Assembly (NCBI GenBank): GCA_003194525.1
Contig: NBIV01000161.1
Location: 62,001-126,000 of the forward strand
Length of the DNA stretch: 64,000 nt
Source: Gracilariopsis chorda
Lineage: Eukaryota > Rhodophyta > Florideophyceae > Gracilariales > Gracilariaceae
Direction: 5' to 3'
Shown here piece after piece: positions 41,901-54,001 of the stretch. Position numbers and translations under genes: made by a program. Every line of letters starts with the position of its first letter. Within the stretch, counting starts at the first letter, position 1. The notes under the pieces are model-generated. The model saw only the letters and a list, made by a program, of their open reading frames with translations, did not search any database and was not told the DNA's origin.

Positions 41901-44206
41901 GATTTCTATTGGGCCGCCATGGCGGTGGATTGCTACGCAACCGTGCGGTTTTGTAGCGAATGCGCGAAGAATCGCGTCAAGCTCCGCAAAAATGCGAAGA
42001 AGATGAAACTATTCCCCGCAAGGGCGCCGCTCGAGTTTATCGCGATCGATATTCTCGGACCATTACTCACCACGAAACGTGGAAACAAGTTTCTACTTGT
42101 CATTACCGACCGCTTTTCTAAGCTGGTACGGACTGTCCCTCTTCGGAGGATAACCGCTCTCACTGTGGCCCAGGCTCTGGTGGCGCACTGGATTTTCGTC
42201 TACGCTCCCCCTGTGGAGGTGCTCTCCGATAACGGGAAACAGTTCGGGAGCAAGTTCTTCCAGGATGTTTGTCGCATCCTGGACGTGAAGAACTTGTTCA
42301 CGACTACCTAACACCCCCAATGTAATGGGCAATTTGAACGGTTTAACCAGACGTTACTCGCGGCGTTACGTTCCTACGTCGCAGACCACCCAAAGAACTG
42401 GGACATGTACGCTGATGCGTTAAACTACGCGTACAACACGCAGGTAAACCGGACTACCGGAGTTTCGCCATTCGAGTTGGTTCTATCCAGAACACCCCCG
42501 CCTGTGGCGCTGGAATCCCACGCTACCTTGGACAATTTCCCATCAGTGGGTATCTACCAGCAGCAATGGAAGCAATGGCTTTCCAAGCTGGTCCCCGCTG
42601 CGCGAGAGTCAATGGCACGTGCGCAAGCCGCGTACAAGCGGGATTTTGATACTCGCTTGCGAGGGAAATCGTCCCCGATTCGGGCGAATAACTACATCTT
42701 CATCAGGAAGGAGTACTACAACCTGGAACGGGAGAAGCGCCACAAACTCTCGCCTGTGGCGGATAGACCATTCAAGGTCATCTCTGTGAACACCGACACT
42801 GTCGTGGTAGAGATGGGCGACACGCGCCAACGGATTTCCCGTCATCGTGTTGTCCTTGCCCCTCCTCCCTCGTCAGAGGTAGTCCTGGATCCAGGCAACC
42901 CCGTTTCTACGGACTCTGCAACACCGGAGTCATCCGGGAGTACTAGGCCTACGGTACTACGACACCCCAGCCGGGGACTCTCAGACCTACCGACCCTGTC
43001 GGATTCACCGGCTCAGCCGGGTAATTCGGGCCTCTCAGCGCCCGCCCCTACCACGCCCGCCCCACTGGCGCGCATTTATACCCGCCAGGCGGGAAATGTT
43101 ATCCCTTATCCCGCCGCTCCGTCTAAGAAGGGGAGGAGAACACTCGATTTCGAGGAACGATATCGCCGTCGCAACGGGAAGTTGAAACGCAGTCACCGCA
43201 CACCCCGGTCAGGGAGGGATCTCCGTTACGGGAGTACGGCGACGATCGCCCTCAATCCCCTGAGCAGGGCGATGCCTCGAAGCCGCCGTTGGCGGAAGTC
43301 CCCGCGGAAGCGGTTCAATCAGGCTGATCAGACCCGCGCCTTGCGGAGAAGAGGCGCCCAGATACACTAGCGCCGCTGGGAAATCCCCACACCCAACCTG
43401 GGGAAAAAGGCAGCCAAGCCGCAGCCGAAGGTTCAGGCCCTGGCCCGCAAGCGCCGGAAACGCCTCCCGTCGTCGACGGAATTGAAGCCCCCACTGCGGG
43501 GAATAATTTGCGCCAACCCCCGCAACGCTGCGGCGAAGAACCGAGGAACTCGGAAAAAACGCACGCCATCGCACGCTCGAAACCGGTCATACCGGACGCT
43601 GCTCCTCCGCCTGGAGACGGTGCACCGCACTTAGCGGCCAAGCCCCTGAAAAGGGTGTCATCTGCACCTGCCCGGCACCCCCCAAAGGGGAATTTTGACC
43701 AAAATACCGGTGTACCGGAGTTAGCCCCAGGCAACCCGTCAGTAGCCGGGGACACCACGGCATCGCCGGAACGTATGGTGCAGAGCGCTCGTGCGCCTGG
43801 CAGGGAGGCGGTTTGCCACCCAATCACCGTGTCGCACGGGACCCCCCAGGGGATTGTGGAAATGCCGATTCCGCAGGAGCGGTCATCTTCCCGCAAACTC
43901 GCGGTTCGTGAGCTCAACCGCGAAGGCGGAGCCCAAGTCCCCTGCCGACTGGCGGTTCGCCCGCAATACCGCGAAAGCGGAAATGAACCTGCCCCAATGG
44001 GGAATGACTTGCCGGTGAAAACCGTGGCTCCACACACCCTCTTGAGGGATATCTTCCCGCATGAGCAGCGGCCGCTATCACAGCGCACGGAAACGCCGGA
44101 GTTATCGCCGAACACCCTGCTAAGGGACATTATACGGCACAGCGGGCAGCCCCCGCAAGGAAGTACAACCACCACCCGGCACGGCCGGCAGGTCTACGAA
44201 CGATAG
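38947..44206 (+). pseudogene. pol of chromovirus B
   Basis: Same domain order as A. Damage: a 1-nt deletion near 39172 before the protease DTGA; TAG at 40141-40143 for a Trp codon; TAA at 42309-42311 for the Tyr of the integrase YHPQ motif; a frame change in the C-terminal tail near 43130; TAG at 44204-44206. RT (YLDD), RNase H (ADALSRLP intact) and the integrase D, D residues remain readable in a 681-codon frame (40266-42311), but the downstream integrase motif reads NGQFER for NGQVER. Confidence 0.9.
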
Positions 44207-44410
44207 TTCGTAGTAGACCGACTTGTCGGACACACCTGGGACCAGGATGGTATTCTACAATACCGCGTCCGCTGGTAAGGGTATGACCCCAGTGGGGAGA
44301 CGTAGGAGCCAATCGAACACCTCCCACGGTCGCAGGTCGTGCGATACCACCGTCAAACGGGAACTGCAGCTCCAGCCACGCTGGTAAATGCCCAAGTTGG
44401 GCAACGTTGC
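44207..44410 (+). pseudogene. Chromodomain of chromovirus B
   Basis: Same domain as 10306-10509, with TAA for the Tyr after RVRW and TAG for the Trp of TWEP. Without function. Confidence 0.75.
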
Positions 44411-44659
44411 CGCGCGAGCGGAGAGCGATAGGAAAGGATAACAAGGCAAGGTCCGTCGAAGACGGGGAACTCAAACGAGAATCACCGTTCCAAACGGGAA
44501 AGTTTATTCAAGGGAGCAGCTAGCTCCCCACAACACTATACTACAATAGCCGGCTATGCCAGGAAAGAAGAACCGGAGACGGCGTACGCGCTTTTATCAC
44601 CCATTTTCGTCTGGGAACCCTCCGCGTCCGCGGTCGTTTTCCCTTCTTAGGGGGGGATA
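44411..44659 (+). other. 3' region of gypsy B with the antisense-ORF deletion junction
   Basis: Matches A on both sides, but the ~1.78 kb corresponding to A 10678-12456 is missing; the junction lies at about 44566-44571 (GGAAAGAAGAACCGG). A G-rich polypurine tract directly precedes the LTR. Confidence 0.75.
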
Positions 44660-45481
44660 TGTAGTCAACGCCCTCAGGGAGGGATTCTTGGTACTTGAAC
44701 GCTTTCCCGATATTATCGGTTGTGTAGTGTGTATATGAACTACGCCCCACTATGGTGGATATGGACACGTGGGACACGGTTATGGGTCAATTGGCGGTTG
44801 GCCACAGTAGTGGATGTTGCCACGAAATGTGGAGTATTTTAGTTAATATTATTTATTATTTTCACACCCATTTCTGGAAAGCTAGTACTTAGTGCGACGG
44901 CGCACTGCCGTCGCACCAGTAAACCTTCCCCAACAAGGGACCCCAACCTGGGGAATTGGCTCTAGTTGTTGCCGCTTGCGCGCGTACTCTACTCCTCCTT
45001 GGAGGGAAACGCCGTAAACCACGGGACAACTAACCCCCTTGCACATCTAAAGAAGCCCATCCTTGGGAGTATAGTTGTTCCAATCATATTGGTGTTTCGC
45101 CCTGTATAGGGGGTCCTGTCCACCGGCATTGCCGTATCTCTTCGTCGCTCTCACGACTCACTCTGTCCTTCTTTCCTCCTCTTCGCCCTTCCTTTTCCCC
45201 CTTTTTAGGGTAGCACCTCCCGCTATCCGCGGCTATCGTGTGCGCATCCGCTCACCCCCACTTACGTAGAAACATACCTCTACTGAGGATCACACCCCGC
45301 TCACGCGGATACCGATTCTTCGCCTTCACCTCCCTGCGCGAGTCGCGACAGGTGCCCCTGGTCTTACAAACCGGCTTCGCCGTGACACCTCTGGGAGGGC
45401 TCTACCCAACTGGGTTCACCTCGTGAGAGGAAGATCCCGAACGTCTTTCGGTGTTTTTCCCCTTTGAGGCATTGCACCACA
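44660..45481 (+). repeat. 3' LTR of gypsy B
   Basis: 822 bp, diverged from the 5' LTR by substitutions and a 4-nt deletion (TCACACACCCCC against TCACCCCC). Confidence 0.9.
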
Positions 45482-45920
45482 AAAGTCTACGACAGGATTA
45501 TTAATAAAGGTGAACAAAGCACCTGTAATGTGGACGACCAAGAAGCAAACTCTTGTCGCTCTGTCGTCTGGGGAGGCGGAGTACATTGCACTGTCGTATT
45601 TTGGGAAAACACTAACCTAGTTGCGTAGAATATTCTGGGAATTACGCAACGAATCATTCCTAGAGGGTGAACCTCAAATGTACCCCATATCCAGAGCAAC
45701 GGACAGTTCGACTGCTTTGTCGATCGTAAAGAGTCCGAAGCTCTCGGAAAGGAATAAGCATATTGCTCTAAAACATCACTACATAAAAGAGCTGGTGGAG
45801 ACCAAGATAATTGACGTGAAGTCCATAAGGACTGATGTGCATGCTTTCGACATATTTACTAAGCCTGTTGTCTTTAATAAGCTCAGGAGACTGACGTTAC
45901 TTTGTGGCTTGACGAAATAG
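45482..45920 (+). pseudogene. RNase H of copia 2, 3' part
   Basis: Resumes after gypsy B: VMWTTKKQTLVALSSGEAEY, then a TAG inside LTxLRRIFWELRNE, then TDSSTALSIVKSPKLSERN and HIALKHHYIKELV. The catalytic Glu and Asp are kept. Ends at TAG 45918-45920. Confidence 0.85.
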
Positions 45921-46186
45921 TATTGCTACTTGTATTTATTATCTAAATATGTTGATTTCTAACTAAACTTGCTTCTATACTTCCAAGTTCTGTTTTGAAA
46001 GTAGATTCTTATATTTTATGGTGATAAGTATTGGATGTAATAATAGTATCATACCTTTTTTTAGACTGCGCATTTTTCTTATATGGTTTTGCTGTGGTAC
46101 AGGTTTTTAATTGTGGTTACTATGCTTCATAATCATAGAGTAGATTAGTCGCAATCTGCGCCGAATGACTTGCTTGCGAGGGACGG
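45921..46186 (+). other. 3' untranslated region of copia 2
   Basis: AT-rich, no ORF, ends in the polypurine tract GCGAGGGACGG. Confidence 0.55.
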
Positions 46187-46343
46187 TGTGAATGGAGACA
46201 CGCTGGCCCCAGTTGGGACGTGGTTTACAATCCACTCGTCCCGGCTGGAGGCACCAAATAAATGACATCGCTGATCTCCCTGCCTTCACGAGAAGGAGGA
46301 GAGGGGGCAGACATGAAAAGCCACAAAGCTACACGCAGCTACA
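46187..46343 (+). repeat. 3' LTR of copia 2
   Basis: 157 bp, followed by AAGAA and the right half of the MITE. Confidence 0.88.
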
Positions 46344-46600
46344 AAGAAAAGCTGTTTTCTGAAGCTCTGTAGTAAATCCGACATTTTTTTCAATGACATC
46401 TCTATTAAACTATCTGGTTGTCTTATGTTTCTGCTTCTCACCGAGCAGAAACAACAGAGGCTTAGAATTTTTGCTATACAAAAACAGGTTGCATAACTTA
46501 TACGGAATACAAAAGGCGAAAAAATCCCATCAAAAGATCTAAAATTAAAGGTTAAGTTGATTGTTTTGACCTCATATGAGGTCAGCGGTCCGATAGACAC
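46344..46600 (+). mobile_element. MITE, right half
   Basis: Matches 63068-63320 of the full copy. It ends GCGGTCCGATAGACAC before TA (CTAG junction) with the subterminal palindrome CCTCATATGAGG (46570-46581) shared with the piggyBac-like element. Without copia 2 the MITE is about 370 bp. Confidence 0.75.
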
Positions 46601-47950
46601 TAGCGATCGTAAAAATTGTATTGAACATCACATCACATGGCGGCTTGCTTCGTTGTCTGTTTTGAGAACGGTGGTCGATTATGGTTGTTTTCGATCACTT
46701 GTCCTAGTTGGACCAGTGGTGTTATGCCCACGGGCTTCTAAACCTCGACTGTGCAAGGCCAATGTATGTTAATGTTCCGTCCAGAGACAAAACATTTTTC
46801 CTAATGCCTCTCTCTGTTGAAGCGAAGTCCTTAAGACTTGCCCAATTCCGCAAAAGAACTAGGTTTTCAGTAGGACTACAAGGATGGTGCATCACTCTTA
46901 TCCGCCATACAAGGATGAAAACAGCAACGGACTCAGATTGCAAAACAGCGCAGACGTGCATGGAACGGCAGCAAATACACGTTTGAGAGTGCTTGGGTAG
47001 AGTATGGTGACTCGGGTGCGTCAAGCACGAGAAACTATTGCTCGAGTAGCAAGTGGTCACAAGCGGGATTGTTCTGATGTTGTGGGTAGGCGAAGGTGCA
47101 TGTGACGCATTTGTCACGAGAGCAGAACAGGCCGAAGGTGCCGAGCAGCGCTGAGGGGCGGCTCACTTTGAGACGAATAATGTTGTGTGTGAGGTGCTCT
47201 GTTCAGAAGTGCTTTTCGTGCACATGTGGATTCCACATGCACTCGTACAGCATTGTGGAATATCGGGCATCATGCTGTAGAGCAGGTGCGGGACGAACGC
47301 TCGAGGCATGACAAGCGTTGCCAACGGTACCGTTGGTACCGTTGGTATCAAATGGCGGTTGACGGAAAGGATTGACGGCGTGGGTGGCTGTAATAAATGA
47401 TTGCAACAAGATGATGAGCGCTGGCACTTTCTGGGTTTCGCCATTGACGTCAGCGTAAAACAGGGCTAACAATAGCATGCTCAGCTGCAACAAGGACGGA
47501 GAGAGCGAGTTCAAGTGAGCACAAGTGGATGAATGGGGACTTGTTAGGGGAGATGAGGATGCTTGTTGCGTAGCGCGGAAAGCTGCGGTTTGGAGACAGA
47601 CACGCACGAAAGGCATCGAGGGATAACAGCGATGTCGTTTCATGGGCTGAATTGCCGCAGCAGTATTACGCATGGCTTCGTGGGGTGCAGGTCGGACGGC
47701 ATGCACGGCGGATCGTGAAGGAAGGAAGAAGAAAGGCGTCCTTATTGAAGAAGCTGTAGGGGCCGTAATCGCGAAGGCGAGCGTGCGGCGTTGTGCATCT
47801 GCGCGTCTTGTTTGGACGAGAGAGCGCGAGAAAAGAGGCGTACCGCACGGAGTGCGCATCGCACCAGCAACGCGTCGCTGCGCATCAAGCAAACGCGCAA
47901 AAACTCGGTGGCCGTCAGTAGCCGCCAGCAGCATTCAGTAGCCGAACTCC
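46601..47950. other. Region without a supported gene
   Basis: A 243-codon minus-strand frame (47934-47203) contains a hydrophobic stretch (LLQLSMLLLALFYADV), but no domain, and I cannot support it as a gene. A short imperfect repeat of ACCGTTGGT lies at 47317-47348. Confidence 0.35.
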
Positions 47951-47959
47951 CCTCTCACG

Positions 47960-49150
47960 GCCGAGCACATCCGAATCTGAACTCGCCGCTGGTGACGACG
48001 CGGCTCTCTGCCACGCTCAGCTCTGCCTCTCCACTCGTTCTTGCACCTCCGTCCGCTTCGCCAGATGTCCCCGCGGCCACGCCCCGCCAATCGCGCCGCA
48101 CCACCCCCTTCGTCGACGGCGGTTTGGCCGCTTGTCTCGGCTTGCGCGTTTACTTGCCGCCGTCGCGCGCACAATACTCCCGGATAACCTCTGCTCACAT
48201 CCCGTTGTATCATTGCCAACTGACGGTGATGCTTCATTCTTGGAAACTTAACAAGCATCCCCTCCTTCGCCGCCTCCACCAAGCGACGCCCGCGGCAGCA
48301 ATTGGGCACGGACACGACGACAATCGCACTCCGATGCCACCCGCCAACAGCTTTCAACGCAACGAAGCTCTCACTGAATCTAAGTCGTGATCAACTCTGC
48401 AAACAACTGTCTCAACTGCCGTTCAAACAGCTCATGCACCGCTGTCACGAACATGCGCGCCCCCGGCACTGCAGAACGCTTGCAGACGTGTCGTCCCCGT
48501 TCAAGGTGCGCATGGAGCTCACGGTTGGTCCGGCTCTCGCCGCGTCCGGAATGGTTGCGGCGCGAAGCAACTGAATGCGGAACGAACTCGTCCTCGCGCT
48601 GCGTGACGTTCTTTCGCCGACACGCTCAAATTCATGCTGGTGTATATGCTGGTGCCGGTGGCTGGCGCTGGTTTCGGCGCAACGCGCGGCGGCGCTGGGT
48701 TTGTCGCGACACCGCCGTCCAATGTGTTCTCGGGCGGGTAGTATAGCGGTGTGCAACGCGGCGCGGCGTTCTTGTACAAGGGCGTGGTATTCGCTGCCCG
48801 CGGGTTTGCACGTAGTATCATCGGCACCACTTTGTCGCAAGCGCTGCCCACATGCGAACGTTGACAGCGTCGTCTTCGTCGTCGTCTTCGTCCAAGTCCA
48901 GTGACGACGGCGATGATCAAAGTGCTCCGCAGTCGCCAAACGTGTTGCTAAACTCATGTTTGCTCATAACAACCCTCGGTACCAAACCGTAGCTGTCTTG
49001 GAACGCGTCTTATCCGAAGTGACGCCTGAGCGCGTTGCGAACGTTTGTAGCGCGACTTTGAGAACGGCTAGTAACGTGAGCGGGGCGCGAACTGTGGTGG
49101 GCCGCGTTCATCTGGCTACAAACTGTTGGGGGTGCGAATGCAGCAATGTG
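47960..49150 (+). pseudogene. RETICULATA-like (DUF3411-type) plastid protein remnant
   Basis: Three frame-shifted blocks in the right order. Frame 2, 48480-48620: FKVRMELTVGPALAASGMVA, a TGA, then MRNELVLALRDVLS. Frame 1, 48622-48864: DTLKFMLVYMLVPVAGAG, PPSNVFSGG, TAG at 48739-48741, then YSGVQRGAAFLYKGVVFAA and SIIGTTLSQAL. Frame 2, 48956-49150: NNPRYQTVAVLERVLSEVTP, ending in a degraded GG..W..R..G-like segment. This order (EldF...mLaP, F.....Y...QR..A...KG..F..G....iGt, then NlRYQ...E) is what I know from RETICULATA-related proteins, which sit in the plastid envelope. A transit-peptide-like stretch precedes it (47960-48300). Dead by stops and frameshifts. Confidence 0.55.
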
Positions 49151-50480
49151 GAGCTGGCTAACTTGACTTTTTTTTTTAATTAGATAGGGTTGAGTGACGT
49201 CGAGGGTTAAAGGGTTACTAGCTGACCTTGCGTATGCTGGCATCAACAGCAACCTGGCGCACAGCCGTGTGTGTTGACGTCATCTTTGTCCTTTGCAGCG
49301 GAAAAGCAAGCGGATGGTGCCAGAGGTACCAGAACGTAGTTACAGCAGGCAGGCCGTTATTCAGTGCGGCTCCACGCGGTGCAACCAACCATCGGCGAAA
49401 GAAGAGTTGAGTGAAGAAGCAAAAAAATGATTAGCTTGTTGTTGATGTTATTGTTGATGTGTGTTACAAATGACGGCGGGTTGGTCGGGAACAGGAGTGT
49501 TTGGTGCGAGCTTTCTTCCGCCTGATGTGCGAGAGAGAGGGCGGTGAGTCCCACGTCGCAGTGTCAGATAGCGAGATTGGCAGCGCCAATGGCGCTGGTG
49601 GAATGATTGATGGAGGCGTTGAATGGGGCGTTTCGGCGGTGGTGCTCCAGATGGACTGGTTGGGCGTGGAGTGCGATGAGAAGGAGGATGAATATGGCGA
49701 CGGCATATTGTGTGTGAAGTGGTGAAGTGGAGGGGGCGGGTTGAAGAAATAGTGAACGAAGGCGATGGTCGAATGGGAACGGTGAGAACAAGTTCGAGAG
49801 AATGCGTGAGCAGTGAGTGAGCAGAAGCGGAGAGCAGCGACTCGGGTACACCAGCTTATAAACTGCGGAGCACTCTGGCGTGACATGTCGAGAACTCCTT
49901 ACTAAAGGTACCAACGGTGCACAGCAGCCAGTTGAGAAAGGTTTTGTGCCAGCCGCTTTGGTGGCAATTGGCGCAGTTGCGTAGCACGTGTAACGTTTGC
50001 GAAAAGAAGGAACAACACAACGGCGGCGGGTGTGCACCATCACTTAGGCGCTTCACGGCTGTATCCGCTACATTTCGGTTCCCTTGCACGAAGGTATGTG
50101 TAGTAGGTCTACCAACAACGAAGGAGAATTGTTGAACGTGAGCATAGCGAACCCCGTCAGCACGTCGAGCCCTCCGTGCCTCCTCATCGACACGTACACG
50201 CTTTACGTTTTCGTCTTGCAATTCAATAGCGCACCGTCATCCAATAGATCGATTGCACATGCCCACGTTGCCACCGTCCCCCTGTGACGCCATGCCTGGC
50301 ATGCAGTCGGTCGTTTTCGTCATCATCGCGTTGTGCACAGCGCCTTCCGCGCTCCCCGATCGCAGTGTAACCGCGCTGCCAGCGCGACAACGAGTATTTC
50401 TCCACCCACTTTCCCAACTCACAGCCAACAATCCACCGTTTGAGCTCTACGCGTTACAAGGGTAGCTTGAGTCAACAATG
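49151..50480. other. No supported gene; possible minus-strand promoter
   Basis: On the minus strand, TTTATAAGCTGG near 49855-49862 is followed by a CT-rich leader and short Ser/Pro-rich frames of 80-140 codons. They show no known domain. A truncated gene start is possible. Confidence 0.3.
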
Positions 50481-52461
50481 GGACACAAAACAATCGGCAC
50501 ATTGACTTTATCGCAAGTCCTTCCTTTTTTGTGAGAAATATACAGAAGCAAATATAAGCAAATGAGTGGCATTCAATTTCAAAATCTTAGGGTCTGCCCA
50601 GTCGACTTCAAAATCATGGCATTTCTTTACAACAAATGAGGTGACAAATACAACTGTAAGATTCGTTTTTGAATGGTTTGCTCGGAACAATGAACAGTTT
50701 TCAATTCTTTTGCGGTGATTGGCAGGCTCCAAGAAAAGAGAAACCCACCAAAAGCAGAGATAAACAACATTGTTTCTTCCATATTATGGAATCCATAGCA
50801 TATACCTGTCAACGAAGATTGACGGTCACGTCGTCGTGTACGACAAAGTGCTATTTCACCCATCCGCAGTGTCTCGCTTGATACACTCTTCCAGAAAGCT
50901 CCCGCACCTTCGCGAGCACAAGAAACTACGCCTGGTTTATATTCTAAAGGGCCACACATCCATTTTACAAACGCAATAAAAGATGGTAGAGTAGAACCTT
51001 TTCAATCTACACGTTCTCAATTTAAGTTAAATTGCCTCCCGTGCAGCATTGGACAACAAAATAATACCTGCAAGTTACAGTTTTAGATTGCATCTTAACT
51101 ATAGATAAGAATATACAGCGCAAATACTTCTCGTGTGGATCGTAAGGCTAGAGTAAGTATATAAACGGTGTGGTGCCATTGCGAAATTTTTCTTATCTTC
51201 GGTTTCTGAACATCGCTTTTCTTTTCTTTATTCTGTTTTGAAGCTCCTTTTGTGTCCTGCAGAAGTCGTTGTGAGCAAATGAACGGCGTTTTATGAGCTT
51301 TTAGAGCGTATCTCTAGACTGACCAAAAGCCGCTAATGTGTTCTTCTTTGATTACTATACATAGATGCAAACACATTTCATATCTTTGCATCTACATCCG
51401 CAAATACCGTGTGAATTCTCATCTCTTTTGGTCAGCCTTCGCGCTTGCGGGCGCATGTGCCAAGTGAACAGTTTCCTGAGATGTTCTGTTCTGCATAATA
51501 CGGTCCCAAACCACTCCTGCTAAGTGACGCCATAACTTAAAGTTGTAGGGTTGCTTGGCTTTTGTTTTCTGTATTCGGCCGCCCGATGTATATAGAAAGT
51601 CTTCTAATCACCCCGGCTAATACTTAGATACCTTTTACAGAGGTTCCGACGCTTAATGAAGCTTATCAGGTAAGGATGTGAAGGCGTAATTGTCGAAAGT
51701 TTTAATACCTAACAACTTCAAAAGACTATCGAGATAGAGCAGACCAGAACAGCTGAAAATCAACAAATCCCTGCATCCCTGTTCGATTCAGGTTCTTTGG
51801 TATTAATTTACAGTCATTACATTTGTAAGTAAAGTCAAGCATAACATGTTAAATGAAGTCATTCATGTTCTTACTTTGGTGGATAGACGTCGTCGGGGCT
51901 TCAACGTTCTTGCAATTCCCTGCTAAGGGCATCGTGAAAACGTCTCCAAACGCTAGTCGAGAAATCTTTGGTCCCAAAGTGTGAGCGCTTTTTGCCAATA
52001 TATTCATGGTTCTCTGCTATGTACTCATGTGCCTCCTTCCTAAACGTAGCCAGTGTTTACCTGTGTGTCTAGCGAAGCAGCATATTCCCCGGTCCAGTAC
52101 AACACATGAAGGGCTTGCCTTCAGGACTGAAATCATGCATTGCGAGGTGGACGACTTTAGTTGCAGTAGCTGCTACGAACTTGGAACCAATGCAATCTCC
52201 CCGATTGACATTCTCTTTTCCCTCTTCCTTTTCTACTTGAACAATAGCTGGAGAATATTAACTGCCAGTTGAAACCAAAAGTTCCATATGAACTCAGGGA
52301 TACATGCATTTCATGCTTTTGGTTTCGTGTAGTGCGACAGTCATTGGAATGTTTTCGACTATTGCTTCATCCACTTGAAGGCAACTAGCCAAGCTTGTCG
52401 TTGTTTTGTACCGACGTACTCTTAGCCGTCAAACATAATTTCTCGTTCGTGAAACAAAATT
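50481..52461. other. AT-rich stretch, nothing recognised
   Basis: Only short frames, the longest being 110 codons on the minus strand (50959-50627), without a domain. Confidence 0.45.
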
Positions 52462-52960
52462 GTGTTCAGAGCAACAGTTCATGCTTTTGATTATGTAGAC
52501 CGGTTTAAAAATGATCTTGAGAGGCTTTTGGGAAGAGCAATGGGACTTCCACAGTTTATGGGCTCAAAAATCTTGTTTGACGTCATTACAGAATCATTTA
52601 CTATAGCTTTGAAACAACTGCAAGTACAAATCACGGCGGTTGGAGCGGTTGGAGAGATATATGCAGTTCAAGGTATCTATGATGCTCATTTGAAAAATCC
52701 AGAAATCACTCCAGCATACATATTTATGTTATACTTTTGGAATGCTATCAAAGACTTAATGAACTGTGAAAATGTTTCGTGATATTAAGCATTAGAGTGA
52801 TAAGAAGGTTGCATACAACATTTCGGTTGGATCGACGCTTACTGCCTGCAATAACGTGTCGTACGATAGGTTCCAGACGGAGAGCGTTGGCGAGCTTCTG
52901 ACTCTTGCTAACTACCACAAAGAGGCCAGGCCACCGGAGCTTGAAACCGATAGGTAGTTC
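52462..52960 (+). pseudogene. Unknown degenerate coding fragment
   Basis: A 106-codon frame (HAFDYVDRFKNDLERLLGRA, TPAYIFMLYFWNAIKDLM) is followed after a shift by KVAYNISVGSTLTACNNVSY and LLTLANYHKEARPPELETD. Composition is protein-like and both parts read in one direction, but I do not recognise the family. Upstream context suggests the decayed remains of a mobile element. Confidence 0.3.
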
Positions 52961-53444
52961 TTACTTTTTATATTTTATCTCAGTCTAGGGCCAGTGGATG
53001 TTGCAATCAACCCGACTTGCAGTGATTAGTATTGATACATAAATAGAATTCATCATACTAAGCTTTAAACGTTGTCTGGTGCCCAGAATGCGAACACCCC
53101 AAAAAGAGGGGCACACCTATTGAAAAGTCACAAAGTCCTTTTTGTGGGTAAAATTTTCTCATAGTCTGGAGAGAAGTAGGCTCTTCCTGATGGCAGTAAA
53201 ATAAACAAAAGTCTGAGTCTGAAGACCAAACACCATCTCGGTCAGAAGCAGCTTCGTTTTCTATATCGAATACAATTGCAACGTCAGCATCATCGGCATC
53301 ATGTACATCAACTATTCGCTGCCGCTCTCCAAGTACCAACGGTAGCTACAACACCGACATGTCTGTGTGTGTCCTCTGCGGAGGTCGTGTCTGGTGGGCT
53401 ACAGAGAGTTCCAAAGTTAACTTGACAAACGGTTAAGGGCATCC

Positions 53445-53732
53445 CTAACGGTATGCGCAAATCACAAACCCCAAAAATTGCCGGGCCGAGCGGGGCTGCA
53501 GCACAGTACACAGGGGCACAGGTTTAGGCAAGCTGTGTGAAGAACTATTCGCCTCTTGCAAGGCAAAAGCGTGGGAGAACGCGGTGTACACGTGTGGCAT
53601 AAAGATTACGTTGCCGTGCTGACAAAATAAAATGTACACTCGCTCCCCGGTCTTGCCGTTCACTGGGAGAATCCAGGAATTGACAAAACGACAAACTCGT
53701 GAGGGGATATGGCCTTGCCGGTTTTTGGCCAC
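53445..53732 (-). other. Dispersed repeat, minus-strand copy (FVNSWILP motif)
   Basis: The minus strand reads RFVNSWILPVNGKTGERV. A similar sequence on the plus strand at 58150-58290 reads PFVNSWILPLSGSDRESV; nucleotide identity is centred on GTTTTGTCAATTCCTGGATC-like sequence. The two form a long imperfect inverted pair 4.5 kb apart. Confidence 0.45.
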
Positions 53733-54001
53733 TTACCACCGTCACAACAAAAACTTTAAGCGGTTAACGCAACTTATAGATAGACATGCTTCAACAAAGA
53801 AGCATGGCCGCTTGTACAAAGTTCCAAAATGGGGTTTTGCTCGCGTTTTCTGTCCATCTCAACTTCTTGTAAACCAAAAAATGTTTTCCTTTGGTTTCTT
53901 ACCTTGTCTTATCTATTCGGTTACAAATACAAGTAAAACCGTTTACCGTAAATGATGAGCGAGACGAACAAACAGTTTTATAATGTACCCATTTGCGTCG
54001 C

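Larger units (their letters stand above)
35828..45481 (+). mobile_element. Ty3/gypsy chromovirus copy B
   Basis: 9654 bp, LTRs 35828-36654 (827 bp) and 44660-45481 (822 bp), target duplication AAAGT (35823-35827, 45482-45486) inside the copia 2 RNase H. The two LTRs differ at roughly fourteen places, so B is older than A. Gag and pol are close to A but carry stops, a 1-nt deletion and a lost antisense ORF. Confidence 0.93.
30615..46343 (+). mobile_element. Ty1/copia element 2 (plus strand), interrupted by gypsy B
   Basis: LTRs of 159 bp (30615-30773) and 157 bp (46187-46343), target duplication AAGAA (30610-30614, 46344-46348) inside the MITE. Own length is about 6.07 kb after removing B. 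Primer site TGGTAGCATCGCATGC (30774 on); polypurine tract GCGAGGGACGG (46176-46186). It is from the same family as copia 1, in opposite orientation, and has many stops. Confidence 0.9.

Noticed and set aside
47203-47934. 243-codon minus-strand ORF as a secreted protein
   Set aside because: Has a hydrophobic run but no domain, and composition fits chance in GC-rich DNA; not supported as a gene.
48445-48957. 170-codon minus-strand ORF
   Set aside because: Shadow of the RETICULATA-like remnant, which reads on the plus strand with recognisable motifs.
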